The notes beneath the pieces are model-generated. The model did no database searches, was not told where the DNA came from, and saw nothing but the letters and a program-made list of their open reading frames with translations. DNA of 64,000 nt, from assembly GCA_030348385.1 (NCBI GenBank), contig JAUCFP010000006.1, forward strand, positions 1,860,001-1,924,000, written 5' to 3'. Both the position numbers and the translations under genes were made by a program. The DNA is from Cytobacillus sp. NJ13. Its GTDB lineage: Bacteria > Bacillota > Bacilli > Bacillales > Cytobacillaceae. Below, in pieces: positions 36,227 through 44,418 of the stretch (positions are counted from its first letter, which is position 1; each line of letters opens with the position of its first letter).

Positions 36227-36502
36227 CTATTTCTGCATTCTTACTTTATCCCCGGCTGAACGTTCTTTGGCCAATTTAACTGTCCGGTAGGAGGAATAGC
36301 CGCTTTGTTCTTCAAATTCATCACAGATGTTTTTCTCCTGGGCTTTTCCCGGAACGATTTCCTTAAAGCGTCTATATGCATTCATGAATTGTTCCCGCTC
36401 AATTCCTTTTTCGTATGCCATTTCAATGCTTTCAAAGTATTTGATAACGTCAACTACTTCTTCTGTGGACCAATCCTGGTCAATCGGGTATTGATATTCC
36501 AC
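36227..36502 (-). CDS. yktA: YktA family protein (UPF0223)
   Basis: The product has 91 residues from a GTG with GAGGTG upstream. The start [20 protein letters not shown] is characteristic of UPF0223. It is a small helical cytoplasmic protein of unknown function. The ending [16 protein letters not shown] is basic. Confidence 0.9.
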   Translation of the reverse strand: MEYQYPIDQDWSTEEVVDVIKYFESIEMAYEKGIEREQFMNAYRRFKEIVPGKAQEKNICDEFEEQSGYSSYRTVKLAKERSAGDKVRMQK

Positions 36503-36559
36503 TTCACTTCACCTCATTTATGATAATTCATGGTGCATTTTCACATTATTTTATCATAA

Positions 36560-37519
36560 TTATTTAATCCATTTCCCCCTGATTGATTCTCCTTCTGCAA
36601 TGATCCGCTGGAATAATTCTTCAACAGACGGGATATCCTTAATTAATCCCATAACTTGTCCAGCCCATGCAAATCCTTCACGGTCTTTCCCTTCATATAT
36701 ATATTTTTTATTAGCATTCCCGCTAATGTAGTCTTTTAACTGCTCATAGCCGCCGTTTTGTTTTTCGATTTCAAGTATTTTTTCCGACCATGAGTTGGCG
36801 ATTACCCTTGCAGGTGCACCTATAGTTCTTTTTATTACTACAGTGTCATTTTCTGTTCCTTCGACTAAACGATTTTTATATAATTCAGAAGCATGGACGC
36901 ATTCCCTTGTTGCAACAAATCTTGTCCCCATCTCAATACCCTCTGCTCCAAGACTTAATGCTGCCATCAGGCCCCTGCCGTCTCCGATTCCTCCTGAGGC
37001 AATCACAGGAATGGATACAGCATCAGCCACCTGAGGTACTAGAACGAAGGTTCCAATATCATCCCTGCCTAAATGTCCGCCGCCTTCCTGCCCGACAACC
37101 ATCACAGCATCGGCCCCAAGTTCCTCTGCCTTTACTGCCTGCCGTTTTGCCGCCACAAGTACAAGCTTCTTAACATTTACACCCTTTAATTGATCAAAAA
37201 TAGGAGCAGGATTTCCCCCTGTCATAGAAATAACAGGAACTTCTTCTTCAATCGCAACATCCAGGTAGTGAGAAAATGGCCTTCCATGCTGTCCAATAGC
37301 AAAATTAACCCCAAATGGCTTGTCTGTCAATTTCTTCACCTTTTGGATCTCATCTCTTAGTTTTTCCGGGCTGCTGAGAGACATTGCGGTAACCTGCCCT
37401 AATCCTCCGGCATTTGAAACAGCTGCAGCCAAATCTGAATAGGCAAGATGGGCAAGGCCGCCCTGTATAATTGGATATTTAATTTTCAATAATTCTGTCA
37501 CACGTGTATTCCAGTTCAT
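36560..37519 (-). CDS. Nitronate monooxygenase / enoyl-ACP reductase II-like flavoprotein
   Basis: The product has 319 residues with a TIM barrel of the NPD/FabK family: YPIIQGGLAHLAYSDLAAA at the start, the FMN-phosphate segments VVGQEGGGHLGRDD (the His is the nitronate catalytic or FMN-contact residue) and IASGGIGDGRGLMAALSLGA. It could be a nitronate monooxygenase (denitrifying toxic alkyl nitronates) or a FabK-like enoyl reductase; sequence alone does not separate these. It is a single gene, GGAGGG site. Not in the corresponding B. subtilis region, as far as I remember. Confidence 0.85.
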   Translation of the reverse strand: MNWNTRVTELLKIKYPIIQGGLAHLAYSDLAAAVSNAGGLGQVTAMSLSSPEKLRDEIQKVKKLTDKPFGVNFAIGQHGRPFSHYLDVAIEEEVPVISMTGGNPAPIFDQLKGVNVKKLVLVAAKRQAVKAEELGADAVMVVGQEGGGHLGRDDIGTFVLVPQVADAVSIPVIASGGIGDGRGLMAALSLGAEGIEMGTRFVATRECVHASELYKNRLVEGTENDTVVIKRTIGAPARVIANSWSEKILEIEKQNGGYEQLKDYISGNANKKYIYEGKDREGFAWAGQVMGLIKDIPSVEELFQRIIAEGESIRGKWIK

Positions 37520-37846
37520 TTATATTCCCTCCATTTCTTCCTAACTTTTATTTCTATTTGTAAGGTTTAAATTCCTGTTAACTTCTAAAACTAATGGCAA
37601 ACCGAAATGTGGAGGCGACTGCCGTGGGACGACAAGCATAAGACGAGCCCTGCAAGGAGGTGTTCTTTCCTTCTGAACGGGATTAGCATGTCTTTCGTCC
37701 CTAGGAGCGGTAACTAGACAGGCTTTAACAGAATGAGTATGCAATAAAACTTTCTATGCAAAGGGATTGAATAATGCTATAATGCAAATGTTTTATAACA
37801 GCATGCACATATTGAAATATTATTATTAAAGAGGTGTGGGAATAAG
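37520..37846. other. Intergenic region upstream of speA
   Basis: 327 bases with the large hairpin element at 37611-37721. A stretch near 37775 (TATAAT preceded by TTGAAT-like bases) could be the speA promoter. Confidence 0.45.
37611..37721. repeat. Large imperfect hairpin element upstream of speA
   Basis: GGGACGA at 37626-37632 pairs with TCGTCCC at 37695-37701, and ACTGCCG at 37618 pairs imperfectly with CGGTAACT at 37708. Inner bases (AAGAC with GTCTT) extend the stem. No plausible gene overlaps it. It resembles dispersed noncoding hairpin elements that I remember from Bacillus genomes, and may be related to copies A and B. Confidence 0.5.
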
Positions 37847-39316
37847 TTGTCTCAATACAAAACACCGCTGTTCAGCGGTTTGCTTGCACACGCAAAAAAG
37901 GATCCGGTTCAGTTTCATATACCCGGCCACAAAAAAGGTGCCGGGATTGATCCGGAATTCAGGGAATATATAGGTGATAATGCACTCGCTATTGACCTGA
38001 TCAATATTGGTCCTCTTGATGATCTTCATCAGCCCAAAGGCATTATAAAAGAAGCACAGGATCTTGCAGCAGAGGCCTTTGGGGCCGATAAAACATTCTT
38101 CTCTGTACAAGGAACGAGCGGAGCCATCATGACGATGGTTATGGCTGTCTGCGGGCCAGGGGATAAAATTATTGTTCCGAGGAATGTTCATAAGTCCGTC
38201 ATGTCTGCAATCGTGTTTTCAGGAGCAACCCCTATTTTTATACATCCTGAAATTGATGAAAACTTGGGAATATCTCACGGAATAACAACTGAATCAGTCT
38301 CGAAAGCCCTGGAACTTCATCCGGATGCCAAAGGGGTATTAGTAATTAATCCGACCTATTTCGGTATTTCTGCCGACCTAAAAAAAATTGTTGAAATAGC
38401 CCATTCATACAATGTGCCTGTCCTTGTGGATGAAGCCCATGGTGTGCATATTCACTTCCATGACGAGCTTCCATTATCCGCCATGCAGGCCGGCGCTGAT
38501 TTAGCAGCAACATCAGTCCACAAACTGGGCGGGTCCATGACACAAAGTTCAATCTTAAATATGAAAGGGAATCTTGTTTCGGCCAAAAGGGTACAATCCA
38601 TTTTAAGCATGCTGACAACAACTTCCACTTCCTATTTATTGCTTGCCTCCTTGGATGTTGCCAGAAAACGTCTTGCCACTGAAGGAAAGGAACTTATTCA
38701 AAAGACTATTGATTTGGCCCAGTCCATTCGCCGCCGCATCAATGAAATTGACCGGCTATATTGTGTCGGTGAAGAAATACTGGAAACAAAAGCGGCGCAT
38801 GACTACGATCCGACCAAATTGATTATTTCTGTCAAAGAACTTGGCATGAATGGTTTCGATGTGGAAAATTGGCTTAGGGAACATCATAAAATTGAAGTAG
38901 AAATGTCCGATTTATATAATATCCTTTGCATCGTTACCCCCGGTGACACTGAAAGAGAAGCTGATATTTTAGTTTCCGCACTTGCAGAACTCGCTAATGA
39001 GCGCAAAGGAAATACTGAAAAGCTTGAAACTCAAGTGCTTCTGCCTGATATTCCCGTTTTATCGCTTACACCACGTGACGCATTTTATGCTGATACAGAA
39101 CTGGTTCCTTTTGACGAGTCAGAAGGAAGAATTATCGCCGAATTCATTATGGTTTATCCACCCGGAATACCAATATTTATTCCAGGAGAAATCATTACTA
39201 AGGAAAACCTGCGTTATATTAAAACGAATATGGAAGCGGGACTTCCAGTTCAAGGGCCGGAAGATTACGACTTCAAATATCTTCGCGTAATTGAAGAGCA
39301 CCGGGCCATCAGATAA
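37847..39316 (+). CDS. speA: Arginine (Orn/Lys/Arg family) decarboxylase
   Basis: The product has 489 residues from a TTG with GAGGTG upstream. Fold-type I PLP motifs: GTSGAIMTMVMA (phosphate loop), DEAHGVHIHFHDELP (cofactor Asp/His) and SVHKLGGSMTQ with the PLP-binding Lys. The C-terminal domain ends IPGEIITKENL. Length and synteny (next to pdh genes) agree with B. subtilis SpeA, which makes agmatine for polyamine synthesis. Other members decarboxylate Lys or Orn. Terminates at a hairpin shared with SR1. Confidence 0.9.
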   Translation: MSQYKTPLFSGLLAHAKKDPVQFHIPGHKKGAGIDPEFREYIGDNALAIDLINIGPLDDLHQPKGIIKEAQDLAAEAFGADKTFFSVQGTSGAIMTMVMAVCGPGDKIIVPRNVHKSVMSAIVFSGATPIFIHPEIDENLGISHGITTESVSKALELHPDAKGVLVINPTYFGISADLKKIVEIAHSYNVPVLVDEAHGVHIHFHDELPLSAMQAGADLAATSVHKLGGSMTQSSILNMKGNLVSAKRVQSILSMLTTTSTSYLLLASLDVARKRLATEGKELIQKTIDLAQSIRRRINEIDRLYCVGEEILETKAAHDYDPTKLIISVKELGMNGFDVENWLREHHKIEVEMSDLYNILCIVTPGDTEREADILVSALAELANERKGNTEKLETQVLLPDIPVLSLTPRDAFYADTELVPFDESEGRIIAEFIMVYPPGIPIFIPGEIITKENLRYIKTNMEAGLPVQGPEDYDFKYLRVIEEHRAIR

Positions 39317-39319
39317 TGC

Positions 39320-39354
39320 AAAAGAGCCTTCCATTTAAGGAAAGGCTCTTTTTA
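39320..39354. terminator. Bidirectional terminator between speA and SR1
   Basis: AAAGAGCCTTCC and GGAAAGGCTCTTTTT pair around ATTTAA. It serves speA on one strand and the SR1 RNA on the other. Confidence 0.85.
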
Positions 39355-39357
39355 TTA

Positions 39358-39492
39358 TTAACGATTATTTTTTGTACTCTCTGTTTTTTCTCCGTCACAG
39401 CAATTGCATTTTTTTGAATATAGTACGGTTACTTTTTCATCCTCAAAGTGATCAATAGTTGAATTGCAAGCCTGGCATACGATTGTACCCAT
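39358..39492 (-). CDS. sr1P: SR1P, GapA-binding peptide
   Basis: The product has 44 residues with an AAAGGAG site. It begins MGTIVCQACNSTIDHFEDEK and has Cys in a CxxC pair plus a CNCC cluster, a small zinc-type fold. This closely matches SR1P of Bacillus (about 39-44 residues). In B. subtilis SR1P binds glyceraldehyde-3-phosphate dehydrogenase GapA and, through it, stimulates RNase J1. rnjA lies in this same window at 53439. The gene is too short to be found by a usual length cut-off. Confidence 0.9.
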   Translation of the reverse strand: MGTIVCQACNSTIDHFEDEKVTVLYSKKCNCCDGEKTESTKNNR

Positions 39493-39529
39493 CTTTTCAT
39501 TCTCCTTTTCAATGAGTTTTAGTATTAAT

Positions 39530-39543
39530 TGAAAGCGCTTTAT
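39530..39543 (-). promoter_or_regulatory. cre-like CcpA site at the SR1 promoter
   Basis: TGAAAGCGCTTTAT closely fits the cre consensus TGWAANCGNTNWCA (mismatch in the last two bases). It lies at about +5 to +18 of the SR1 start, a position for roadblock or repression. CcpA control of SR1 is known from B. subtilis, so the site is plausible; binding is inferred. Confidence 0.65.
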
Positions 39544-39553
39544 CTATAAATCA

Positions 39554-39582
39554 ATAATAATATAACATTATTAAATTATCAA
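39554..39582 (-). promoter_or_regulatory. Sigma-A promoter of SR1
   Basis: On the minus strand: TTGATA (39577-39582), a 17-base spacer and TATTAT (39554-39559). It is well placed to drive sr1P. Confidence 0.65.
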
Positions 39583-39668
39583 GCCTAATTGTATAACATA
39601 ATTATTGTTTTTTATTGGTATTTGCGTTAATGGCATTTATAAACCTTTATTAATAGTATGACATAATA

Positions 39669-39702
39669 AAAAAAACAGACCAAATCGGCCTGTTTTTTTT
39701 GT
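39669..39702. terminator. Terminator after the 39703 gene
   Basis: AAAAAAAACAGACC and GGCCTGTTTTTTTT pair imperfectly around AAATC, with strong T and A runs. Confidence 0.8.
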
Positions 39703-40002
39703 TTAATCGTATTGTTCTTCGAAGCGCGCACCAGGGATCGCTTCTATGAAAAACTCGCTTAAATCAGCCGCTTGTTCATATAAATCAAGCTTAAATGCCT
39801 TTTGCAAGTATTCGATGTCTTCGAGATCTTTAGTGTCGAGGAGAGTGGAGCGGCCGGTCTGCATACAAATAACCAGAGGCTTAGAAAAGAAGAGGTTTGT
39901 ATAAACAATTCCAAAATCATAACGTGTTGACTCAGTCGTAAATCCAACAAAACGGACATTCACGTTTTCATGCTCATCATAGAGCTTCTCAAAATAATCC
40001 AT
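39703..40002 (-). CDS. SAV0927-type conserved protein (DUF3055)
   Basis: The product has 99 residues with GGGAGG before the ATG. The sequence VRFVGFTTESTRYDFGIVYT and the ending EFFIEAIPGARFEEQYD fit the SAV0927/DUF3055 family as I remember it. It is soluble and of unknown function. Divergent from the next gene and near SR1. Confidence 0.72.
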   Translation of the reverse strand: MDYFEKLYDEHENVNVRFVGFTTESTRYDFGIVYTNLFFSKPLVICMQTGRSTLLDTKDLEDIEYLQKAFKLDLYEQAADLSEFFIEAIPGARFEEQYD

Positions 40003-40171
40003 AAGTTACCTCCCTTTTAAATAAATATTTAGAATATTATTATAATTCACTTTAGGCGCTTTGACAAGTAATTTAATTTTACCTTACTATTTTAAGTTGT
40101 CATAAGATTTTATCTAATGCTAGAATGAAGGAAGATGTTCATTACCATATATGGGGAAAATGGGGGGAAAG

Positions 40172-40609
40172 ATGTTGGCGGCTAATTCTTTTATCAAGCT
40201 GGTTCCTTCATCAGCTAAGGAAATTATTTCTACAGAAGAGCTTAAAGAACTTTTTTTATATTATAAGGATATTACAGGCAAAACAGGCAGCCAGATTAAA
40301 TGGGAATATAATGATGCCGCTTTTCCTTATGAGATTAAAGAGAAGCCTGAAGCAAAAGGAACCTGGTTTTACCTATATTCAGACCATGACCGATATAATG
40401 CCATATTGCTTGGAATTGATAAAGAAAAAGTTATTGAGGAAGACGGTTCCGAACGGGAACAGGCATACATACAAGTAACATTGCCGGAAAGTGCAACATT
40501 CGGAGATAAAGGGAAAGCAAATGAATTTTGCAAATTTCTTGCTAAAAAACTCCAAGGTGAATTGCATTTGTTTAATGGAAGAATCATGTATTTTTATAAC
40601 CGGAAATAA
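40172..40609 (+). CDS. DUF1885-like conserved protein
   Basis: I place the start at ATG 40172, after the G-rich site TGGGGGGAAAG; an in-frame ATG lies 7 codons earlier. The 145-residue product starts MLAANSFIKLVPSSAKEIIS and contains KEKPEAKGTWFYLYSDHDRY and a YIQVTLPESATFGDKGKANE segment, similar to the small alpha/beta proteins of DUF1885. Function is unknown. Single gene with its own terminator. Confidence 0.7.
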   Translation: MLAANSFIKLVPSSAKEIISTEELKELFLYYKDITGKTGSQIKWEYNDAAFPYEIKEKPEAKGTWFYLYSDHDRYNAILLGIDKEKVIEEDGSEREQAYIQVTLPESATFGDKGKANEFCKFLAKKLQGELHLFNGRIMYFYNRK

Positions 40610-40624
40610 ATAATACAAGAATTA

Positions 40625-40656
40625 ATGAGAACAGCAGCTGCTGTTCTCATTATTTT
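40625..40656. terminator. Palindromic terminator at 40.6 kb
   Basis: ATGAGAACAGCAG and CTGCTGTTCTCAT form a perfect 26-base palindrome followed by TATTTTT, between two convergent genes. Confidence 0.8.
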
Positions 40657-41504
40657 TCCTGGCTGATCTGGGCCGGATCGACTAGTGTATACCCTTTATT
40701 CCGCAGTCCTTTCACAATATCCTCTAAAGCTTCTTTCGTCCATAGCCTATCATGCATCAGCAAGTTTGCACCATTCACTAAATAAGGTGAATTGACCATT
40801 ATATCTGCTAAAGCCTCTTTTGATTGATAGTCCTTCTCCCAGTCGTACCCGTATGTCCAATTCATGAGGAGCATTTTTTCGTCCTTAGCGACCTTTCTGC
40901 TGTAGTCTGTATTGGATCCAAATGGAGCCCTAAAGAATTTAGGTCTCTCTCCAATAATTTCTTCAATTCTATCACTAAGAGCAACAATCTCTTTATATTG
41001 CTGTTCATCCGAAAGGTTTTGCAGATTTTGGTGGGTGTACGTATGATTTCCAATGGCAAATCCTAGTTCATTAATGGCCTTCAACACTTCAGCCTCTTCT
41101 GGGGTGTCAATAAAATGCCCATTAACAAAAAAGATGGCTGGTGCTGAAAGTTTTTTTAAGATCCTGGCCATTTCTAATGCATTTTCGTCAGGAGCATCAT
41201 CAATTGTTAATAATATAACTTTTGAATTTGCCTGATTAATTGGTTCTATTGTCCAATTGCGTTCATTTAGCTTGTATTGCGGTTCTGTAATGGTTACTGG
41301 TTCTATTTGTTTCTCTTCGGCATCTTCTTTATTGTTCTCTGATTTAGATTCTTGAACATTAGAATGATCATCTGAATTACTTTCCTCTTTCTTATGCTCT
41401 TCTTTTTCCATATCTGATGGCTTAGGTTCAACCGCAGTAAAGTCCGAACATGCAGCCAGAATCATAATGAAAAAAACATACATTATAAGCCTTGTTATTC
41501 TCAT
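40650..41504 (-). CDS. Polysaccharide deacetylase lipoprotein
   Basis: The ATG at 41504 has GAGGAGGG upstream, giving 284 residues with lipobox LAAC (Cys 19). A long Ser/Glu/Lys spacer (about 25-80) follows. The NodB domain (about 95-280) has the motifs TIDDAPDENA (metal-binding Asp), HTYTHQNLQ (two His), RAPFGSN and LMHDRLWT. It probably removes acetyl groups from peptidoglycan or secondary polymer at the outer membrane face. TIDDAP in place of the usual TFDDGP is a minor variation. Monocistronic. Confidence 0.88.
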   Translation of the reverse strand: MRITRLIMYVFFIMILAACSDFTAVEPKPSDMEKEEHKKEESNSDDHSNVQESKSENNKEDAEEKQIEPVTITEPQYKLNERNWTIEPINQANSKVILLTIDDAPDENALEMARILKKLSAPAIFFVNGHFIDTPEEAEVLKAINELGFAIGNHTYTHQNLQNLSDEQQYKEIVALSDRIEEIIGERPKFFRAPFGSNTDYSRKVAKDEKMLLMNWTYGYDWEKDYQSKEALADIMVNSPYLVNGANLLMHDRLWTKEALEDIVKGLRNKGYTLVDPAQISQEK

Positions 41505-41873
41505 ATTGCCCTCCTCTAGTGCATAATTCTTTAAACTCACTCCAATAAGTGTTAGTATGTAAAATGGCCTTTTTAAAAGTGTTGTTCCCCTTTTTGACAC
41601 CTTACCATTACCTACTGATTTTACCCGAAATAGGTTCGTTTTGAACATTTAAAAGTGAAATTTAGGAATTAGTTAGGAGCTTTACATTCTCTCGATTTCA
41701 CTGAAGCGATCTTTTTCGGGGAGCTGCTCTCCCCTACTGAGCTTCAAAATGCTTTAAAAAATCAAGCAATAACTGTCAGGAAAGCAGGATACTATTTTCC
41801 TGCATTTTTAGGATTGGGAGTTTTACAGAATTATTTTATTTAGGTTCATTTTATTATGATTTGGAGGGATTTG
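41505..41873. other. Region between the deacetylase and BCCT genes, with hairpins and a possible gene relic
   Basis: GGGGAG and CTCCCC pair around CTGCT near 41720-41735. A second hairpin (GCAGGA/TCCTGC then ATTTTT) lies at about 41784-41809. The frame 41673-41843 is open for 56 codons and protein-like (GELLSPTELQNALKNQAITV) but has no usual start codon. Confidence 0.4.
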
Positions 41874-43397
41874 ATGAAGAAACTGACACCCGTTTTTACG
41901 GTATCAGTCCTATTCACAGCAATATTTATTTTATGGGGACTTGTCCCGGAGACCATACTGCCAAAAGGCAACCTTGATTCTGTTACAGCAGCTGTTCAAG
42001 GATTCATATTGGAGAAGTTCGGCTGGTTTTACCTTTTATCAGCTTCTATCTTTTTAATTTTTTCAATCCTGTTAGCATTCAGCAAGTACGGGAATATTCG
42101 TCTGGGCAAGGATGCAGATAAGCCCGAATATAGCTATTTATCATGGTTTGCCATGCTTTTCAGTGCCGGGATGGGAATTGGCCTGGTTTTCTGGGGAGTG
42201 GCGGAACCTATGTACCACTATTACTCGCCTCCTTTTCTCGAAGGACAGACACCAGAAGCAGCCAGAGCAGCCATGAGGTACTCCTTTTTCCACTGGGGCC
42301 TTCATCCGTGGGCTATTTATACTGTAATTGGGCTTGCACTGGCTTATTTCCAGTTCAGAAAAGGAGCACCGGGAGTTATCAGCTCCATTTTGAGGCCAAT
42401 TTTAGGGAGCAAAGTGGATGGGCCGCTGGGCGTATTAATTGATTTTATTGCCGTCTTTGCTACTATTTTCGGAGTTGCAACATCATTAGGGCTGGGTGCC
42501 ATTCAGATTTCCGGAGGACTTTCTGGAATATTCGATAGTATCGGTAATAATTTCACTACTCAATTAGTTATTATTATCGTTGTAACGGTTTTGTTTATGC
42601 TTTCAGCACAAACCGGATTAAACAAGGGAATAAAATATTTAAGTAATTTAAATATTATCTTGGCAATATCCTTATTATTATTTCTGCTGTTTGTAGGTCC
42701 GTCTAACTTTATTATGGACCTGTTCACAACGACGATTGGCTCTTATCTTCAAAATCTTCCATCCATGAGCTTCAGGCTCAGCCCTTTTGATCAGGAGCTG
42801 ACATGGTTTCAGGATTGGACTATTTTTTATTGGGCATGGTGGATTGCCTGGGCGCCATTTGTCGGTACGTTCATAGCCAGAATATCCCGTGGAAGGACAA
42901 TAAGAGAATTCGTCATTGGTGTGCTTGCTGTTCCAACCCTATTTGGAGCCCTTTGGTTCTCTGTTTTTGGAGGAACAGGTATATACCTTGAATTCTTCGA
43001 GGCTAAGCCTATCATGGAAGCAATCGAGCAGCAGGGAATGGAAGTAGCACTGTTTACTGTGTTTGAGAACTTCCCTTTCAGCACTGTTCTAAGCTCATTG
43101 GCTATTTTCTTAATCAGTACATTCTTTATTACTTCTGCAGACTCAGCTACTTTTGTTCTTGGTATGCAGACAACGAACGGAAACCTGAACCCTCCGGGTA
43201 AAGTGAAATTTGTCTGGGGCATTATTCAATCAGCATCTGCAGCCATCCTTTTATGGACAGGAGGTCTTGAAGCACTCCAAAGAGCTTCCATTATAGCTGC
43301 ACTCCCTTTTACCATCATTATGCTTCTAATTGTGGTATCGCTGGTTAAATCGTTTAAAGAAGAAGTCATCCCGAAAAAAACAGATGATATAGCCTAA
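41874..43397 (+). CDS. BCCT family betaine/carnitine/choline transporter
   Basis: The ATG at 41874 has GGAGGG upstream, giving 507 residues and 12 membrane helices. Family motifs are GMGIGLVFWGVAEPMYHY (about 95) and WAWWIAWAPFVGTFIARISRG (about 320). It takes up glycine betaine or related osmolytes with sodium. OpuD of B. subtilis is the closest known type, but I do not assign the symbol because several BCCT paralogues exist. Downstream is a strong terminator. Osmotic regulation is likely. Confidence 0.92.
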   Translation: MKKLTPVFTVSVLFTAIFILWGLVPETILPKGNLDSVTAAVQGFILEKFGWFYLLSASIFLIFSILLAFSKYGNIRLGKDADKPEYSYLSWFAMLFSAGMGIGLVFWGVAEPMYHYYSPPFLEGQTPEAARAAMRYSFFHWGLHPWAIYTVIGLALAYFQFRKGAPGVISSILRPILGSKVDGPLGVLIDFIAVFATIFGVATSLGLGAIQISGGLSGIFDSIGNNFTTQLVIIIVVTVLFMLSAQTGLNKGIKYLSNLNIILAISLLLFLLFVGPSNFIMDLFTTTIGSYLQNLPSMSFRLSPFDQELTWFQDWTIFYWAWWIAWAPFVGTFIARISRGRTIREFVIGVLAVPTLFGALWFSVFGGTGIYLEFFEAKPIMEAIEQQGMEVALFTVFENFPFSTVLSSLAIFLISTFFITSADSATFVLGMQTTNGNLNPPGKVKFVWGIIQSASAAILLWTGGLEALQRASIIAALPFTIIMLLIVVSLVKSFKEEVIPKKTDDIA

Positions 43398-43432
43398 TAA
43401 AAATCGGCACCTGCTAAAGGTGCCGATTTTTT
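43398..43432. terminator. Terminator after the BCCT gene
   Basis: AAAAATCGGCACC and GGTGCCGATTTTTTT pair around TGCTAAA. Confidence 0.9.
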
Positions 43433-43449
43433 TATCCTTACTCGTCTCT

Positions 43450-43695
43450 TTACCAATGAGACAAGTAGGACATTGCAATATGGAAGGATGCATATAAGCT
43501 TAAGCTCATAACAGTTACCATAAATGTTTTTTTTGCAGACTTAATTACCCAATTTCCAATGTTTATTGCCAAATAGAAAAAAACAAAAAACATAATGACT
43601 TTATATATGAGCTGGTCATATTTTGACAGCCATTCAATGAAAGTATATCCGCTCCAAATTAACATCTGCAGCAAAAGAGCTGTATAAATCTTCAT
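43450..43695 (-). CDS. Small membrane protein of unknown function
   Basis: The ATG at 43695 (GGTGGTGGAG upstream) gives 81 residues; the frame is open five codons further. It has three hydrophobic segments (about 4-20, 28-48 and 52-75) and an aromatic-rich middle (VFFYLAINIGNW). I do not recognise a family. It is convergent with the BCCT gene. Confidence 0.55.
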   Translation of the reverse strand: MKIYTALLLQMLIWSGYTFIEWLSKYDQLIYKVIMFFVFFYLAINIGNWVIKSAKKTFMVTVMSLSLYASFHIAMSYLSHW

Positions 43696-43871
43696 GCACT
43701 CCACCACCAAATTTTTTAATCCTTACCCGTTATTTTAATAGAAGAAACACTTGTGTATGTAATATATGTTGAAAAGGATATTCTTATTTTTCATTTCTGT
43801 AACATTTGAATGACAAGCCAAAATTTTCTTTTACTATGTGATAAAATACTCATAAATATTAGGTGCTTATT

Positions 43872-43976
43872 ATGAATTACTCATCAACTGTTAGAAGACT
43901 GGAAAAATACCAAGACTTCTATACCGCTTCAGATAAAACAATCTTATGTCATACGGTGGAATTTATAATAAAGTGA
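43872..43976 (+). CDS. Possible short ORF upstream of the Slp-like gene
   Basis: A 34-codon frame starts with ATG 6 bases after AGGTG and ends 7 bases before the next gene. The peptide (MNYSSTVRRLEKYQDF...) has no recognised features. It could be a leader peptide or chance. Confidence 0.3.
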   Translation: MNYSSTVRRLEKYQDFYTASDKTILCHTVEFIIK

Positions 43977-43983
43977 GGGCAAA

Positions 43984-44370
43984 ATGATGAAAGGTCTGCC
44001 GCTGATATTAATTACTGCACTCTTATTTGTGACCTCTTCATGCAACCATAAGGAAGTAAAAAAAGAGCTGAAGATTGACGATAGTGTTAAACAGCTCATT
44101 TTTTTCACAGATAATAAACAATATGAACAGGAAATATCCTATTATGATGCCATCATCGAATTAAAGAGAAGCTATCCGGATCTGATCAAGAATATGAAAA
44201 TCATAACAGCATCAGAATCCAGCCATATAAGCAATTATAATGTAGAAAACTGTCCTGCCATGCTGCTGGTATATCAGGATAAAGTGATTGTAGAAATTAA
44301 AGGCACTGTACCTAAAGAGAAGATCATTAATCCGCTTGCCGATGCAATGGATGAAAAGGACGTAAAGTAG
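43984..44370 (+). CDS. slp: Slp-like small lipoprotein
   Basis: The product has 128 residues with signal peptide and lipobox TSSC (Cys about 20). The mature part (KQLIFFTDNKQYEQEISYYD; ENCPAMLLVYQDKVIVEIKG) suggests a thioredoxin-like fold without the CxxC pair. Next to pdhD in B. subtilis lies slp, encoding a small peptidoglycan-associated lipoprotein of similar length; I make the link by position and type, not by identity. It is convergent with pdhD and shares its terminator. Confidence 0.6.
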   Translation: MMKGLPLILITALLFVTSSCNHKEVKKELKIDDSVKQLIFFTDNKQYEQEISYYDAIIELKRSYPDLIKNMKIITASESSHISNYNVENCPAMLLVYQDKVIVEIKGTVPKEKIINPLADAMDEKDVK

Positions 44371-44381
44371 GCAAATATACA

Positions 44382-44418
44382 AAAAAAAATCCTCCCCTGG
44401 CAGGGAAGGATTTTTTAA
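44382..44418. terminator. Bidirectional terminator of pdhD and the Slp-like gene
   Basis: AAAAAAAAATCCTCCCCTG and CAGGGAAGGATTTTTT pair imperfectly around G. Confidence 0.85.

Larger units (their letters stand above)
39320..39547 (-). ncRNA. sr1: SR1-type dual-function small RNA
   Basis: Transcript predicted from the promoter at 39554-39582 (start about 39547) to the shared hairpin at 39320-39354, about 228 nt. It encodes SR1P. In B. subtilis SR1 also base-pairs with ahrC mRNA and is repressed during glycolysis by CcpN and CcpA. The ahrC pairing part cannot be checked here, since ahrC is outside the window. It lies convergent to speA. Confidence 0.78.

Noticed and set aside
37541..37744. 67-codon frame on the minus strand upstream of speA
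   Set aside because: It overlaps the large hairpin element, has no ribosome binding site and a composition typical of translated noncoding repeats.
41700..41740. GGGGAG/CTCCCC hairpin as a riboswitch ahead of the BCCT gene
   Set aside because: It does not match a known aptamer class, and a second terminator-like hairpin follows before the gene; the region looks more like a decayed gene.
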